The notes beneath the pieces are model-generated. The model was given only the letters and a program-made list of their open reading frames with translations. It was not told the DNA's origin and made no database searches. DNA of 64,000 nt from Saccopteryx bilineata (lineage: Eukaryota; Chordata; Mammalia; Chiroptera; Emballonuridae), in NCBI RefSeq assembly GCF_036850765.1, contig NC_089494.1, forward strand, positions 3,556,177 through 3,620,176, written 5' to 3'. Both the position numbers and the translations under genes were made by a program. The stretch's first letter is position 1; each line of letters begins with the position of its first letter. Positions 45,301-57,209 of the stretch are shown piece after piece.

Positions 45301-45514
45301 TCTTTCTTTTTTTTTTAAATAGTAGTTTTTATTATTTTAGATTTTATTTATTTATTTTGAGAGAGAGAGAGAGAAAGGTGGGGGAGGAACAGGAAGCATC
45401 AACTCCCATATGTGCCTTGACCAGGCAAGCCCAGGGGTTTGAACCGGCGACCTCAGTGTCGACCTCAGCATTTCCAGGTCGATGCTTTATCCACTGCGCC
45501 ACCACAGGTCAGGC
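45301..45514 (-). mobile_element. tRNA-derived SINE, second bat family, short form, minus strand
   Basis: On the minus strand it starts GCCTGACCTGTGGTGGCGCA with box A TGGCGCAGTGG and box B-like GGTTCAAACCC, then GGTCAAGGCACATATGGGAG, GATGCTTCCTGTTCC, a CT-rich stretch (GAGAGA on the plus strand) and an A/T-rich tail. Flanks AGTGTGTCTTTT (45289-) and AGTGTGTCCTTT (45517-) form the target duplication. It shares the head and the GGTCAAGGCACATATG block with the long form at 16441 but lacks its GGCTTGAG modules. Confidence 0.9.
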
Positions 45515-46350
45515 TGAGTGTGTCCTTTCCTATAAAACTACAGAAATGAGTGGGTATGGGTCAGGAGACTGGCCACAGTGCGGGTGGACATTGGGCCCTC
45601 CTCCCCCACCACCTGCGGCTATGTGCTTGTCCCCTGGGCGGCGCCCACTCTGTCCCCAGGACCTGTTCCCACCCAGACAGTGGGGATGCAGCATCCGGAA
45701 ACACTGAGTTTACACATGGACTCCCTTGTCCTGTTCCTCTTGTCGCACTCGATCCGGCCGGGACGGGCCCTGGTCCCAGGGCTCTGCTCACGTCCCACCT
45801 GAGCCTCCCCCTCCCCCTGCGCCCCTGACTCTCTCGGGCTCGCCCCCTTTGTGCCCATCTCTGCACGGGCAGCTCCCTCTAACCCTGTTCCATGAGTCCA
45901 GACAGGCCACGCGGTCTGTTATGTGTAATAACTCTTTTACCTTGTAGAGACGGAGGCACGAGGTAGCTGTTCTCAGAGGGGGCTCGTCCAAACGTCACTC
46001 GACAAGCTGCTTGGCACAGCTCTGCTGTTGTGTCGACTGTCTCAAAGCCACCAAGTTCACTCCAGGTGTCCATCACCTGCCCGCCTGGTCCCCAGAGGGC
46101 GAGTCCGACGCTTTCATCAGAAAGGGCTGATTCATTCTGTGGTTCTGGCCCCGCTCCCCACGTTCCACGTGTCTGACCCACCCTCGCAATCCAGGCACCG
46201 GCCTGCCAGGTCACATCGCCTCGGGGAGGCGGCAGGGGGGTGGGGGTGTTCGCACACGTGTCTCCTGCAGGCGCTAACCAGACCAGCCTCTCATCTGCAA
46301 CAGGATCGCAAGTCCTAGGACAGTGGGCCTGGTGCAGGGGGGCTGCCTGA
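45515..46350. other. Unassigned DNA upstream of a G-rich minisatellite
   Basis: No gene or repeat was recognised. C-rich stretches occur at 45600-45620 and 45800-45830. Confidence 0.4.
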
Positions 46351-46765
46351 GGGCCCCCGAAACGTGGGGACGGGTGAGGGCCCCAGAGGTGTGGGGAGCG
46401 GTGAGGGCCCCAGAGGTGTGGGGGGCAGTGAGGGCCCCAGACACACGGGGGGGGGTGAGGGCCCCCAGACACACAGGGGGGTGTGAGGGCCCCAGACACG
46501 CGGGGAGGGGGTGGTGAGGGCCCCAGACATGCGGGGGGGGGCGGTGAGGGCCCCAGACATGCGGGGGGGTGGTGGTGAGGGCCCCAGGCACGCGGGGGGC
46601 GGTGAGGGCCCCAGACACGCGGGGGGGGGGTGAGGGCCTCAGACACGCGGGGGGGGGCGGTGAGGGCCCCAGACACGCGGGGGGGGGCGGTGAGGGCCTC
46701 AGACACGCGGGGGGGTGAGGGCCCCAGACACACGGGGGGGCGGTGAGGGCCCCGGACACACGGGG
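46351..46765. repeat. Minisatellite G, ~28-32-bp G-rich unit
   Basis: About 14-15 units of GTGAGGGCCCCAGACACGCG followed by 4-9 G residues. Length varies mostly in the G-run. Each unit supplies at least two runs of three or more G on the plus strand, so neighbouring units can supply a G-quadruplex. The minus strand reads proline-rich frames (81-284 codons) that are by-products. Confidence 0.95.
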
Positions 46766-49560
46766 CTTGCCACTGATGGAGAGTGAAGGCTCACTGGGCT
46801 CCAGAGAGATGACAGCCACTTGTCCAAGCACGAATGGGTGGACCGTGTGTCAGAGAGACACCGCCAGCCCCTCGTGATGCCAGGGGAACACCACGGTCCC
46901 GCAGGGTGGCCCGCGAGGGGAGGGCAGCAGGTCTCCACGTGGCTGTCCACGAACACGGCGAGGAGGCCGGAGGCAGCAAGAGGAGGGGTTGGGGTTGAGA
47001 AGACGGACCTTGTTTTCGACTTGGCTCGTAGCCCACGCGCGTGGTGGTTGGGAAGGGGTGACCACAGGTCCGTGCCGAGGAGGACATGCGGCCAGAGCAG
47101 GGACAGCCGCACGACGCTTTGCTAGCCTGGAGCGGTGTCCCTGGCACTGCCTGCCTGTCCTGAGACTCCCTCCGCCCTGCGGCTGGCCCTCAGCGTGTGG
47201 GCAGCGTTCTCCGAGCCCATAGGACAGCTTCCGAGGGCTTCGGGGGGGGGGGGGAGCGTCCCTGTCCCCAGGAGCACGCTGTGCTGTCCCGCTGTTACCC
47301 TTGTCCACAGTGACCCCTCCCCCGTACTTCTGACCCAGCATCTTGAAGGATTCGTATTTCCAAAATTCACAAATCATAGTGACTGCAAGGAATTCCACAC
47401 CAAACACGCCTCCAACTTAAAACAATACAAGGCAATCCCCTGAACACACTGTCTCCGTAGGAAACGGCCGAAAGTCACCAGCTCCGGCCCTTTGGCTGAC
47501 GTGCTGCCACCGGACGGGTCCTCACGGAACTACGGTGGCTGTGACCCCCCCGCCACTCGCTCGAATCGTCTGTTGAAAATAAGAGTTGCCTGAATTTTCG
47601 TTGTAATGGTTGTCTCATTAGGTTTAATTTATTGAGGTGGGGATTGGGGGGGGAGTTGAGGGGAACGGCCTGCAATCCTCTGATTAATCGTGTGAAACGC
47701 TGAGAAGTCAACTTCCTCGCTCCTAAATTGCTCGTTCTCCCTGAAAGACCGAGTTTGTCCTGACGTCTCAGAGCGGAGAGCTCTGTTCCTGGGCCTGCGG
47801 AGGCGCGTGCGCGGGCCTGAGCCGGCTGGCCGGCGGTCCTGCTAGGAGGACGACAGCCCAGGACGTCACCCTTTGGTGGGTGGACTGCAAGTGGCGTTTG
47901 GCAGCAGGCTCGGGGTGACAACTTAAAACCGGGACGAAGGAACCAGAGCGGGGCTCTGTCTACACCGCCAACCCCTGGAAGAGGCACAGCCGGTGACAAC
48001 GAGGGGTCCGGGCTCCCCCTGCCCCTGCTTCCTCCTGGACGTCCACCTGCAAACCTTCTCCGCTGAGTCAGAGCACCTCTGTGCTCTCAGACCTGCCCCT
48101 GGAGAGGCACCCTGGGCAATGGTCCGCAGCCCCCCGCCGGCTTTCACGGCCTCGTTACCCCCCACCCTCCACCCCCCAGCCTCGTTCTGGCTCCCACAGG
48201 CTAACAGACGACCCGCGTTCCCCCACCCCCGCTTGCTGGGTGTCTGGACTATTTCTGAGAAACGAGCCCGGGCAGGGGTGCTTGTCCCTGTCCGGCTGAG
48301 CAGCGGGGGTACAATTTCTCCATCGTGTGCCAGGCGGGGGGAAGGCGGCCACCTGGCCCCTCTGTGGCCGTGAGAAGCTCCGTGACAGCTTGACCCCCCT
48401 GCTCAGCCCCCGGATGAGGCACTTTAGGGAACAGGGCGGGTAATGCTAACAGAGGCCCCCTCTGGTTCACGGTGTTCAGGGCGTGGGGACGTCAACACAC
48501 TCGACAGCCTGTGGCTTGCACGCCCAGCTCTTGCTGTTTGTCCGGTAACAGTGCTACTAGAATTCCTGCACACCCCCGTGGGGGCGGGGACACGGACCCC
48601 CGAACCTACACACGGACGGGTCTCTCCCCTCGCTGTCCGAGTGTCTGGGGAACTCTCACATCTTGAGAGAAGCAGGCAGTGTCCCAAACCGAGGAAGCCC
48701 CTTGGCCTCCCCTCCTCGACCCCCTCCCCAGGGGCTCTGTGGTCCGACTCGGCTTTTTACCCCACCCCCACCCTCACCAGCACCACTAGGCTTCTTGGCC
48801 TCCACCTCCAGGCCACCTGGGTCTAGTCAAGGCTGTCTGCTCAGCACGTCCCCACATGCGGCCAGTCAAACCCATCCCTGGACACTAGACCCCTTCCTTC
48901 TCTGAGCGCGCTGGGGACTCGAGTTGAACTTCTTTGGAATTGTGACTCCATCCCCAGTTCTGCCCAGAGTCCCTGGGTCATCCCGTGACCATGGACATCA
49001 GCCAGAACCACCCTGAAAGAAGCGGACCCCAGGAGTGGACAGCTGGCCCTGCCGTACCGGGTACCCCGAGTCCCCTTAAATGCTGACATCCCCCCACCCT
49101 GGCCAGAACCTTCCTCTGCCAGGTCAGCTGGACACACTCATCCTCCCTGGAGGCTGCTTGTCCGAGCCACGAGACAGGCGTCACCTGATACACTCAGAGT
49201 AAAAATCTCAGGAATCCAGCACGCATTCCAGGTTGGAATTTTGATCCAGGCGGCCCATGACTGTGCATTTTTCCATAAGGAAATAGTAGATAACCCAGAG
49301 AGGAGATATATCCTAGGAGCCCTGGTCATTAGCAGAACTGACTGTGGGAATGGCCTCAGCTTGCTGCCGGCACCAGGACCCAGGACCCAGGGCCCAGGAC
49401 TCCCTTCCTAGTGACACGGGGTTGGCATCACGGCTCTTACAGAAATGGAAAACATTTCTCCAGCCCCACAGAGGCTCCCTTCAGAAGTCACCCGTGCAGA
49501 AACCCAGGTCCCTGCCGGCTTACTTTTCCCGTTTGTGAGTTTCCTCCCGCACCTTCGACG
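46766..49560. other. Unassigned DNA
   Basis: A run of about 13 G lies at 47242-47254. No gene or repeat family was recognised. Many overlapping frames on both strands are expected at this GC content. Confidence 0.4.
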
Positions 49561-49639
49561 AATGTGGGATGTAACGCTTCCTTTCAGAAGTTGTGTTGTT
49601 TATGGCTAGACCTCTGCTCTGATGCTCCTGCCAGTAAAT

Positions 49640-50110
49640 CTCCCGGGCCCCTCGCATGCGTTGCTGCGCGCCTCCACCCCCAAATAATCCGAACCGAAAA
49701 GCTGCATCCGAAATTAATAACCACGATCATAAATCAACGTGAAGTTTTTATCCTTTCATTCTCTGCATACGGGCATCAGGACTCAGTGAGGACCCCAATG
49801 CACACGGGACTTAATCAAAAAGGGAGAGAGAGAGAGAGAAAAAAAAGCCTTCCTTAATCAAAGGCATATTTCATCTCTGAAGAACTCATCAGGCTGTGTT
49901 ATGGAGTGACTGTACATCTTGAAAATCTCTCCCTCGCACATCTGGAAAGGCACATTATTATTATTCTTTTTCTCCTCCATCATTATATTCAGGGGCACGC
50001 GCCGTTTTGATTTGCATGCATAAAGCACTCTCCTCACCTCTTATCTCGTGCGCCGCGTGGACGGATGTCTGTGATCTATGGTGACGATTACGGAGCTAGG
50101 GATTAACCGG
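49640..50110. promoter_or_regulatory. Candidate conserved regulatory block with octamer motif
   Basis: A non-repetitive, locally AT-richer block in GC-rich surroundings. It contains GAAATTAATAACC (homeodomain-type TTAAT) near 49710, CATTATTATTATTC near 49951, and the exact octamer ATTTGCAT at 50010-50017 extended to GCATGCATAAAG. GGTGACGATTACGGAG lies at ~50080. The composition and motif density resemble conserved non-coding elements; conservation itself is not tested. Confidence 0.3.
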
Positions 50111-50611
50111 GCCCGTGTTATGCAGGTGGCAGCCGTGATTGAGAAACCCCCGGAAACAGGAGACGAGGCTGAGCACGCCTGGGGGCGCCGTGGGACAGCA
50201 CGGAACACCCCCCTCCCCGCCCTGCGATGTCCTGCGCGCTGCCTGGGATCAGAGTGTCCGTGAGCACCGGAAGCCCAGCCCTCTGTGGGCTCGCCGCGGG
50301 CACGACGCTGACGAGTCGTCCTGCTCTTGCAATCTTGTCCTCAGAGCCCGTGGTGGAGACGCCACCATCCCACTCCTGCAGCCCACTGGGCCGAACTGTC
50401 CCTCCGCCCTGCGTGGGGGCTCTTCCTCTCCTCTCTCAGGGACACAGTGGCCAGCTCTCGTCAAGCCCTTCCAGGTGGACAGTCAGAACCCCCATTCCTT
50501 GTATATTGGGGCCAAAATCTCCGGGAAGGGCCTTTGTCGTGTGGATCATGTCCCATGTCTCCTGTTCACAGTGTCTGAGCTTGGGCACCACGTAGTGAGG
50601 CGTCCACAAAG

Positions 50612-51033
50612 CTGTTGTTGGGGGAGGGGGCAGGGCGAGGCATCGGAGCCCCGTGTTTGTCATCAGCGCCACCCTCCTGAAGCAGGGCTGCGGGGGCCAG
50701 CGAGGCCATCGTCACTGTTGTTGGGGGAGGGGGCAGAGCGAGGCATCGGAGCCCCGTGTTTGTCATCAGCGCCACCCTCCTGAAGCAGGGCTGCGGGGGC
50801 CAGCGAGGCCGTCGTCACTGTTGTTGGGGGAGGGGGCAGAGTGAGGCATCGGAGCCCCGTGTTTGTCATCAGCGCCACCCTCCTGAAGCAGGGCTGCGGG
50901 GGCCAGCGAGGCCGTCGTCACTGTTGTTGGGGGAGGGGGCAGAGTGAGGCATCGGAGCCCCGTGTTTGTCATCAGCGCCACCCTCCTGAAGCAGGGCTGC
51001 TGGGGCCAGCGTGGCCGTCGTCACTGTCCCCGT
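50612..51033. repeat. Minisatellite H, 103-bp unit, ~4.1 copies
   Basis: CTGTTGTTGGGGGAGGGGGC starts at 50612, 50715, 50818 and 50921. The unit continues through GGCATCGGAGCCCCGTGTTT, GTCATCAGCGCCACCCTCCT and GAAGCAGGGCTGCGGGGGCC. Copies differ at only a few bases (GCGAGG/GTGAGG, CCATCG/CCGTCG). A fifth start at ~51024 is cut short. Since 103 is not divisible by three, the same peptides recur in rotating frames. Confidence 0.96.
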
Positions 51034-53365
51034 TCCCCGGGGAGGCAGGCACCAAGAGACCCCGAGGGCAACTTCACGCCTGGGTTGATTCCATCAGGCA
51101 CGGAGCCGTGCCTTTCTGCCGAGCTTCCTCGGCCAGACCGTGGAAATGACCCTGCCCAGTGCGTGCGTGTGGCCGGTGGCCGGTGGGACCAAGTGCCACC
51201 GAGTTGGTGACTTAGAACAGCAGAAATGAATCGTGTCACGGGAGTCCCGGATTCTGAAATGAGGGTGTTGGCAGGGTCTGGCTCCCCCTGAACTCGGCGG
51301 GGGATGGACCTTGGCCTCCTCTGGCCGCTGGGAGCTCTGGACATTCCACGGCTGGTGGCCGCCTCCCTCCAGCCCTGACCCGGCATTCTCCCCGGGGGTG
51401 CCTCCCAGAGCCCTCCCTCTGTGCACGGCTGTGTGTGTCCGAATGTCCCCATGCTGTGAAAGTCACCCCGGGTGAGAGCTCACCCTAGGGACTTCATTTG
51501 AACTTGACTGTCCTGTCAAGACCTTCTTTCCAAAGAAGGTTCTGGAGGTTCTGGGAGTTGGGACTCCAACATCTTTTAGGGGAGGGGTCACAGTTCAGCT
51601 TGCAACGCCCAGCCTGCAGGGGCGCTGTGGGGTCCAGAGATGACGCACTCAGGCGCATCAGTGACCACCACCTCGGTGCCGGTTCCAAGGAGGGCCACTC
51701 TGGGCGTGGCATTCAGTGACTCCTCGGCCCAGGTTCCGCCTGAGGGAGCTGAGGGGACAGGGTTAGGACTTCAGGGTAGCCAGCAGGAGCTTGATGCAGA
51801 TGAGCGGCAGGCAGCACAGCGGGCCTCCCTCAGCTCCATATGCAAATGCGGCTTCCAGATCATCCTCGGAGGAGCACGTGCAGCTGCTGCAAACAAGGCG
51901 GATAACAGTCACGCGAGCTTCTAAATGTGGCACAAAACCTGCTTTCTTTCAAAATCACGGGCAGTTATTTTCTGTGAAAAGACCAAGATTGTTCCTTGTT
52001 GTTCAAGGAAACATGAAATGGGGAGGAATGAATAAAGCATTAACCGCTGAGCGCGGCTCCAGGGTTGAGCGTGACTCACGCCAGGTGAGGAACGCTTTGA
52101 GCAAAGATCGGGTGCCCGGTCAGCGAGAGGAAACTCGCATCCGGACCCACGGTCAAGTCTGCACGGTGTTTTTGGTCAAGGTGGTGGCCGTTCGAACTCG
52201 GCCTGGCTGGCCCCATGAACCCCCTTGTAAAGAATTTGTAATAAATAACATCATGCCGATTGCGATCAGGAGCCTGTCCCCAGCCCTTGACCGAGGACCC
52301 GGCCAGGCTGCAGGGTAAGGCTGGGTGCTTTCCATGGGTTCTGTGGTCTGTGCCTACTTGGGGGGGGGGTGGCATTTACACACCTCTGAGTGATCGGGTC
52401 TCTTGGCCAATCAATCTGTTATTACACATGCCATCACCCAAGACGTGCATGCCCCCCACCCCACCCCTCTTGCTAAAATGGCTTTGAGTGGAGCTGGCTG
52501 CCTGCCCCCCTGCCCGGGAGAGCTTAGGACAAGTTTCTCTTCCATGAACCCCACATGGCTTCCCCGTGAGCCCTGGGAGTCATCTCCGTGCCGAAACCGG
52601 TCCTGCGGGTTAATTATTGCCAGAGATTCAAGTGCGATATCGCCCGTCTCCAGCTCAAATCGCGTTCCAGCAGATGTGCTCCCCAAACTGTTGTGACATA
52701 GAGCTGGTCACGGGTACATTCTGAAAGAATTTCTTCTCCTTGCTGGCTTCGCTGGGAAATCCCACACAATCAAAACGAGGGTCCCCTGGGAATCGTGCTG
52801 AGATTTTCTTTCCTTTTGGCTACAACTTTTTTTTCTTTCTTTTTTTTTTTTTTTACCGCAACATAAATTTTCAGCTAATATACTTTCTCCGACGTTCTAG
52901 ACGGAATAGACCTTTGGAAACCCACTGGCTCTGAATGTGCTCTCCATCCCCCTCAGCCGATGTCTAGCAGCGAGTTTGGGTTTGGATGCTCCGTTCCCAA
53001 AAGCAGACACGCCCGGTGACCCCGCAGCAAGCTCTCGGAGGTAACTGAGTCCGGCCCCAGCCAAGAACGCAAAGATCTGGGTTTGGCGCCCTTTGCAGAG
53101 GCAGTTTATTTATTCACCGACAGAGCAGCTCTTCCCCAAGGCCCCATGGAGACACGTGTGGAGGACAGGGAGTCCATCCAGTCCTCCACGGATTCTGGAA
53201 TGTTCCACATTAAGTGTGGGCTGTACGTTCTTGTTCCCTTGTTTGTCATGGAGGGGCACTTTGCCATCAGACTCTCCACACACGTGCAGCGGTGACTAAA
53301 AAAGGGCACGGAGTTAATGAAGGACATTGTGTAGCTCATCACCTAAGATGCCTGATGTGAGAAAC
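51034..53365. other. Unassigned DNA including a candidate regulatory block
   Basis: A G-run lies at 52361-52369 and a T-run at 52838-52854. A candidate regulatory block lies at 51785-52050 (see separate entry). No gene was recognised. Confidence 0.4.
51785..52050. promoter_or_regulatory. Candidate regulatory block with canonical octamer
   Basis: It contains a perfect octamer ATGCAAAT (51840-51847), CACGTGCAGCTGCTGCAAAC (E-boxes CACGTG and CAGCTG) around 51876, and CCTTGTTGTTCAAGG near 51992, which is an inverted repeat flanking a SOX-like TTGTT. It is non-repetitive. Function is inference only. Confidence 0.3.
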
Positions 53366-53369
53366 TTTA

Positions 53370-53370
<1 letters not shown>

Positions 53371-53421
<51 letters not shown>

Positions 53422-53506
53422 ACACAGACACACACACACTCACACACACAGACACACACAAAGGCACGCATAAACATACACAGATGTGCACATGGACACA
53501 CAAGAC

Positions 53507-53544
<38 letters not shown>
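53371..53544. repeat. Compound (TC)n(AC)n microsatellite
   Basis: CTCTCT passes into ACACAC with ACTCACAC and ACAGACAC interruptions (53371-53461). After a short unique gap, a second pure (CA)n of about 18 units follows (53508-53544). Confidence 0.95.
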
Positions 53545-53546
<2 letters not shown>

Positions 53547-55950
53547 CAGAGAAGGTTTGCTTCCCTGAGGGACACGTGTGCTGCTCTTCCTTCACGAGCA
53601 CTGACGTGTGACAGCAGACATGTGTTTCTGTTCCCGCTCGGGTCACCGGGACCATCAGGGCCCAGTTAAGCATCTCGGCTTCGGGACGCACACCGTTTGT
53701 CTGTCCTGCAGAGATTCCCACACTTCTGCTGTCAGATTCTTCTCCCAACGGGGGCACCCTGGTCCTAATGTGTTACTTCTGATTCTCTTTGTTTTCTTAA
53801 TTCACATATCCATTTTGTGAAAATCACCCACAATCGTTTGTGGGAAGAGGTAGGTTGATCCATCAGTCAATCAGGTGGATGAGTAACGAGTCATAGAGTT
53901 AAAATATCTCGAACCGCGGTGGCGGCCACATTGGTAAAAATCATACATTTCCACATGTAAACCTGGGAAATAAGGCGCTGGTTGTGATGGGAGGTATTGT
54001 TCAAAATTAGAACAAAATGAAGAAGCCTGATGTCCTTAAACAAGACGTCCTGTCCGTGGGGCTCTGCCCTTTCTCTGATCCCCGTCTGTCCATCTGTCCT
54101 GCACTTCGACCTCCCTCTCCCCAGACTCTCCACACCCAGCCCGTGAACACGCCCAGCCTTGCAGCCGATGACAAAGATAAAAATACCAATGTCCTTCTGC
54201 CCTTTGTTCCTCTCCGCTTCCCCAGAGCGGACCTTCCTGATGGGCGGTCATCCGAGACGTCCAAGGGCACTCAGAGCTGGACCGGGCAGGACCTCTGGGA
54301 ACAGAACAGCATCCAAATCTCGTTTGGTCCCATCTGGCTGACGTCCAGATAGTTGCCCCGGGAACGAAGGTTTTCAGCAGTCAAAAAAATCTTCACCAGT
54401 CGAGGACCAGGCTGCTTGTACTTGACACTCAGAAGTAGGCAGATGCCCTCCCCCCAGCCCACCCCCACCCAACAGTCCCGGGGATGAACGTCTTCCCCGC
54501 ACGCTCCCTGTCTGGCGCCGTGCCAACCAGCGCTCCCAGACCCACCAGCAGGAAGGGTCGGTTGTGAGGAGGACGGAGCTGCCGTGTCAGGGCCCGGGGG
54601 CCCGGGCGATGTGTCCTGAGGGGTGTCTGTGTTGTACGATTTGCAGAGTAATGCATTGGGCCACCCTAGTAGAACCCACATCTCCTTCCTGTCCGTCGTT
54701 CTGCCTTTGCAGTTGGAGGGGTCGGAGGCATTTGGGGATCCATTTAAGGGGAAGCTGAGTTGGGCAATGATGAGTCTGGGGTTCCGGGGCGATCCCTCTG
54801 GGGTTTGTGTTCACTTCTGTGCGCAGTCCTGTCCGTGGCCGTCATCCTGGTTTTGGGAATATGCTCTGGGAATTCTCTCACGGCCCCTCTTCCCAGCGAC
54901 CTTGACCATCTTGTCACCAGCGTCACCAGTGCAGGGCGCTCTGAGGGACAGCCCCTGCCCTGGACACACAGGGAAGAGTTGTGACGGCCGCGCGTCCAAA
55001 TTTGACAACAATCCTACGCGCTCACCTGAGTGTCCGGCGTCCGCCCTTTGCTATCTCTCGTTACCGGTAACGGGCTGGGAAGTGGTTCCGGACCATCGGA
55101 CACACACGCTTCTCTCACTGTGGCCAGCCCGGCCCAGGGCAGGCCTGACTTGGCGGTCGAGTCTCCGTATAGAAAGTGATCATTCAAAATTATTGCCGCC
55201 TTCAGACACGATCGAGGAGCGCGCAGCCGAACGGGAGGGGACGTGTTATAGACGGGGGTCAGACAGCTGCTGTGACACTGTGACACTGCGCCGTCTCTTT
55301 CTGGATTCTGTGACATACGTGCTGCGGTCGGCTTTTCAAAGCTTGCGGTTTGTTTGGATTTCTTTTAGAGTGCACACGAGTGTTCACTTTATCCTTAATG
55401 GTATATGTCGTTGTGTTTTCTCTTTCTTAAGGAGCTCCGAACACTGAGCACTGACCCATAAGACCCGCACCCTCCTGGTCATCAGGGTGTGGGGCGTGAG
55501 CTTCTCTGACCGCCCAAGCCTGGCATCCCCTGCTTCCTCCTGTGGTGATGGTGGGGGTGGGGGGTCGTGGGGCTCGCTTTCACCTTGGGCTTCCCCACTT
55601 GTGTCCCCAAGACTTCTCTGCCTCCAGCCGGCGCCCTTGCTGGGTTGGAGTGCCGCCCTGACGGAGGCATTTCCCCCCCAGTAGGGGCCCCAACAATTGT
55701 TATCACTTGCCTGGCCCCTTTCCCAAGGCCTAGTGTGTGCTTGGGGCCCCCTCCTAAAACCAGGCAGACTCTTCCCAGGGTGGAGACGGGAGCCCACCAG
55801 GGGAAGCTGTGGCCAGCAGACCTCCTGCAGTAACGCTCTGCTGTCCGGCCCCTCCCCTAGATGGACCCCCGGGAGAAGCTGGAAAGTCTTTAGGGTTCAA
55901 TGGGCTAAGCTGTCTTTCCCCAAATTACTTCCCTCCCCTTGCCAGCCCTG
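53545..55950. other. Unassigned DNA
   Basis: No gene or repeat family was recognised. The interval 53760-54010 is AT-richer. The 274-codon plus frame at 54623-55447 has no domain or signal that I can name and is overlapped by several minus frames. It is not called. Confidence 0.4.
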
Positions 55951-55957
55951 TTTCCCC

Positions 55958-56075
55958 AGCAAAATAGGAAGACAGCACCTCCCACCTCAGAGGATCATGG
56001 GGCTTTGATCACATAATCCCCATCAAGCCCTGTGGGCACAGTGCCTGGGACGCAGGGGACACACTCTTACCCTGA
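55958..56075 (+). repeat. MIR SINE 3' half
   Basis: AAAATAGGAAGACAGCACCT, CACCTCAGAGGATCATGG and GGGCACAGTGCCTGGGACGC follow the MIR 3' order (aaaatggggataataatacctacc, then cacagtgcctggcaca). Confidence 0.7.
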
Positions 56076-56829
56076 CGGCCGCTGCGGTGGCTGCTGTCAC
56101 CGTTTTCATTCCTATCCGTGGTAATAATACCCTGTCGGCCACCTGTGTCCTCTAAGCGTGGGACAGAAATACTTCACGGTGGAGGATTAGCAGCAGAGCC
56201 CACGGGGAGTCGGGGGTCGCCCACCAGTGTCAGAGCAATCGGCCCCATTTCCCGACAGCCATTCATCCTGGACCAACCCGGCGTGATCCTCCGGGTGATA
56301 TATTCATGAGGATAGCATGAGAAACCTTTCCAAAAAAAAAAAAAATGCTCTTCCGATCCAGATATATGATGTCTACAGACGACCTCCGCCCTTAGAGCCC
56401 GTCCCCCTGTCAGAAGAAGGAAATGAGACTAATCTCCCCGACTGGCCCTCAGGGAACTCTCCCTGCCACCCCCCACCTTCCCCCCCCCCAGAGCTTCGGA
56501 TGGTCACCTCCCTCTCCAGGCTTATAAACCATCTCATTTGAAAGTCCCGTCTAAACTCTTCCCCCAGGTGGGTCTGCGGTGAAGGAGACGCTTCATCTTC
56601 CCTTTGCGTCGGAAGCGTGTTGTCAGACTTTCCACGTGGACCGTAGCTATCTCAGAAATAACTACCCCGTAGGGGGAATTGCCCAGACCTGGGCCAGCAC
56701 CCCTCTCTGTCCTGATTATCTGGATAATTTTCCAGTGGCTCACAATAAAATCCTGTCCCCGTCCTCAACGCTAGATGGGGCACAGAAGTCGGGAGGGTGG
56801 GGCATGGGTTTTTCATAACAGTGATTTTT
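56076..56829. other. Unassigned DNA
   Basis: An A-run lies at 56332-56344 and a C-run at 56480-56489. No gene was recognised. Confidence 0.4.
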
Positions 56830-57201
56830 TTGTTGTTGTTGTATTTTTCCGAAGCCAGAAATGAGGAGGCAGTCAGACAGACTCCCGTATGCGCCTGACC
56901 GGGATCCACCCGGCATGCCCACCAGGGGGCGATGCTCTGTCCATCCGGGGCATCGCTCTGTTGCAACCAGAGCCATCCTAGCGTCTGAGGCAGAGGCCAT
57001 GGAGCCATCCTCAGCGCCCAGGCCAATTTTGCTCCAATGGAGCCTTGGCTGCGGGAGGGGAAGAGAGAGACAGAGAGGAAGGAGAGGGGGAGAGGTGGAG
57101 AGGCAGATGGGCGCTTCTTCTGTGTGCCCTGGCCGGGAATCGAACCTGGGACTCCTGCACGCCAGGCCGACGCTCTACCACTGAGCCAACCGGCCAGGGC
57201 T
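56830..57201 (-). mobile_element. VES-type SINE, well preserved, minus strand
   Basis: On the minus strand it runs from GCCCTGGCCGGTTGGCTCAG (box A TGGCTCAGTGG) through box B GGTTCGATTCC, the CACACAGAAGAAGC junction, the CT-rich block, GGCTCCATTGGAGCAAAATT and CCCCCTGGTGGGCATGCCGG to the CTTCGGAAAAATAC end. Flanking TGATTTTT at 56822-56829 and 57202-57209 is a perfect 8-bp match. It is close in sequence to the copy at 18743. Confidence 0.94.
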
Positions 57202-57209
57202 TGATTTTT

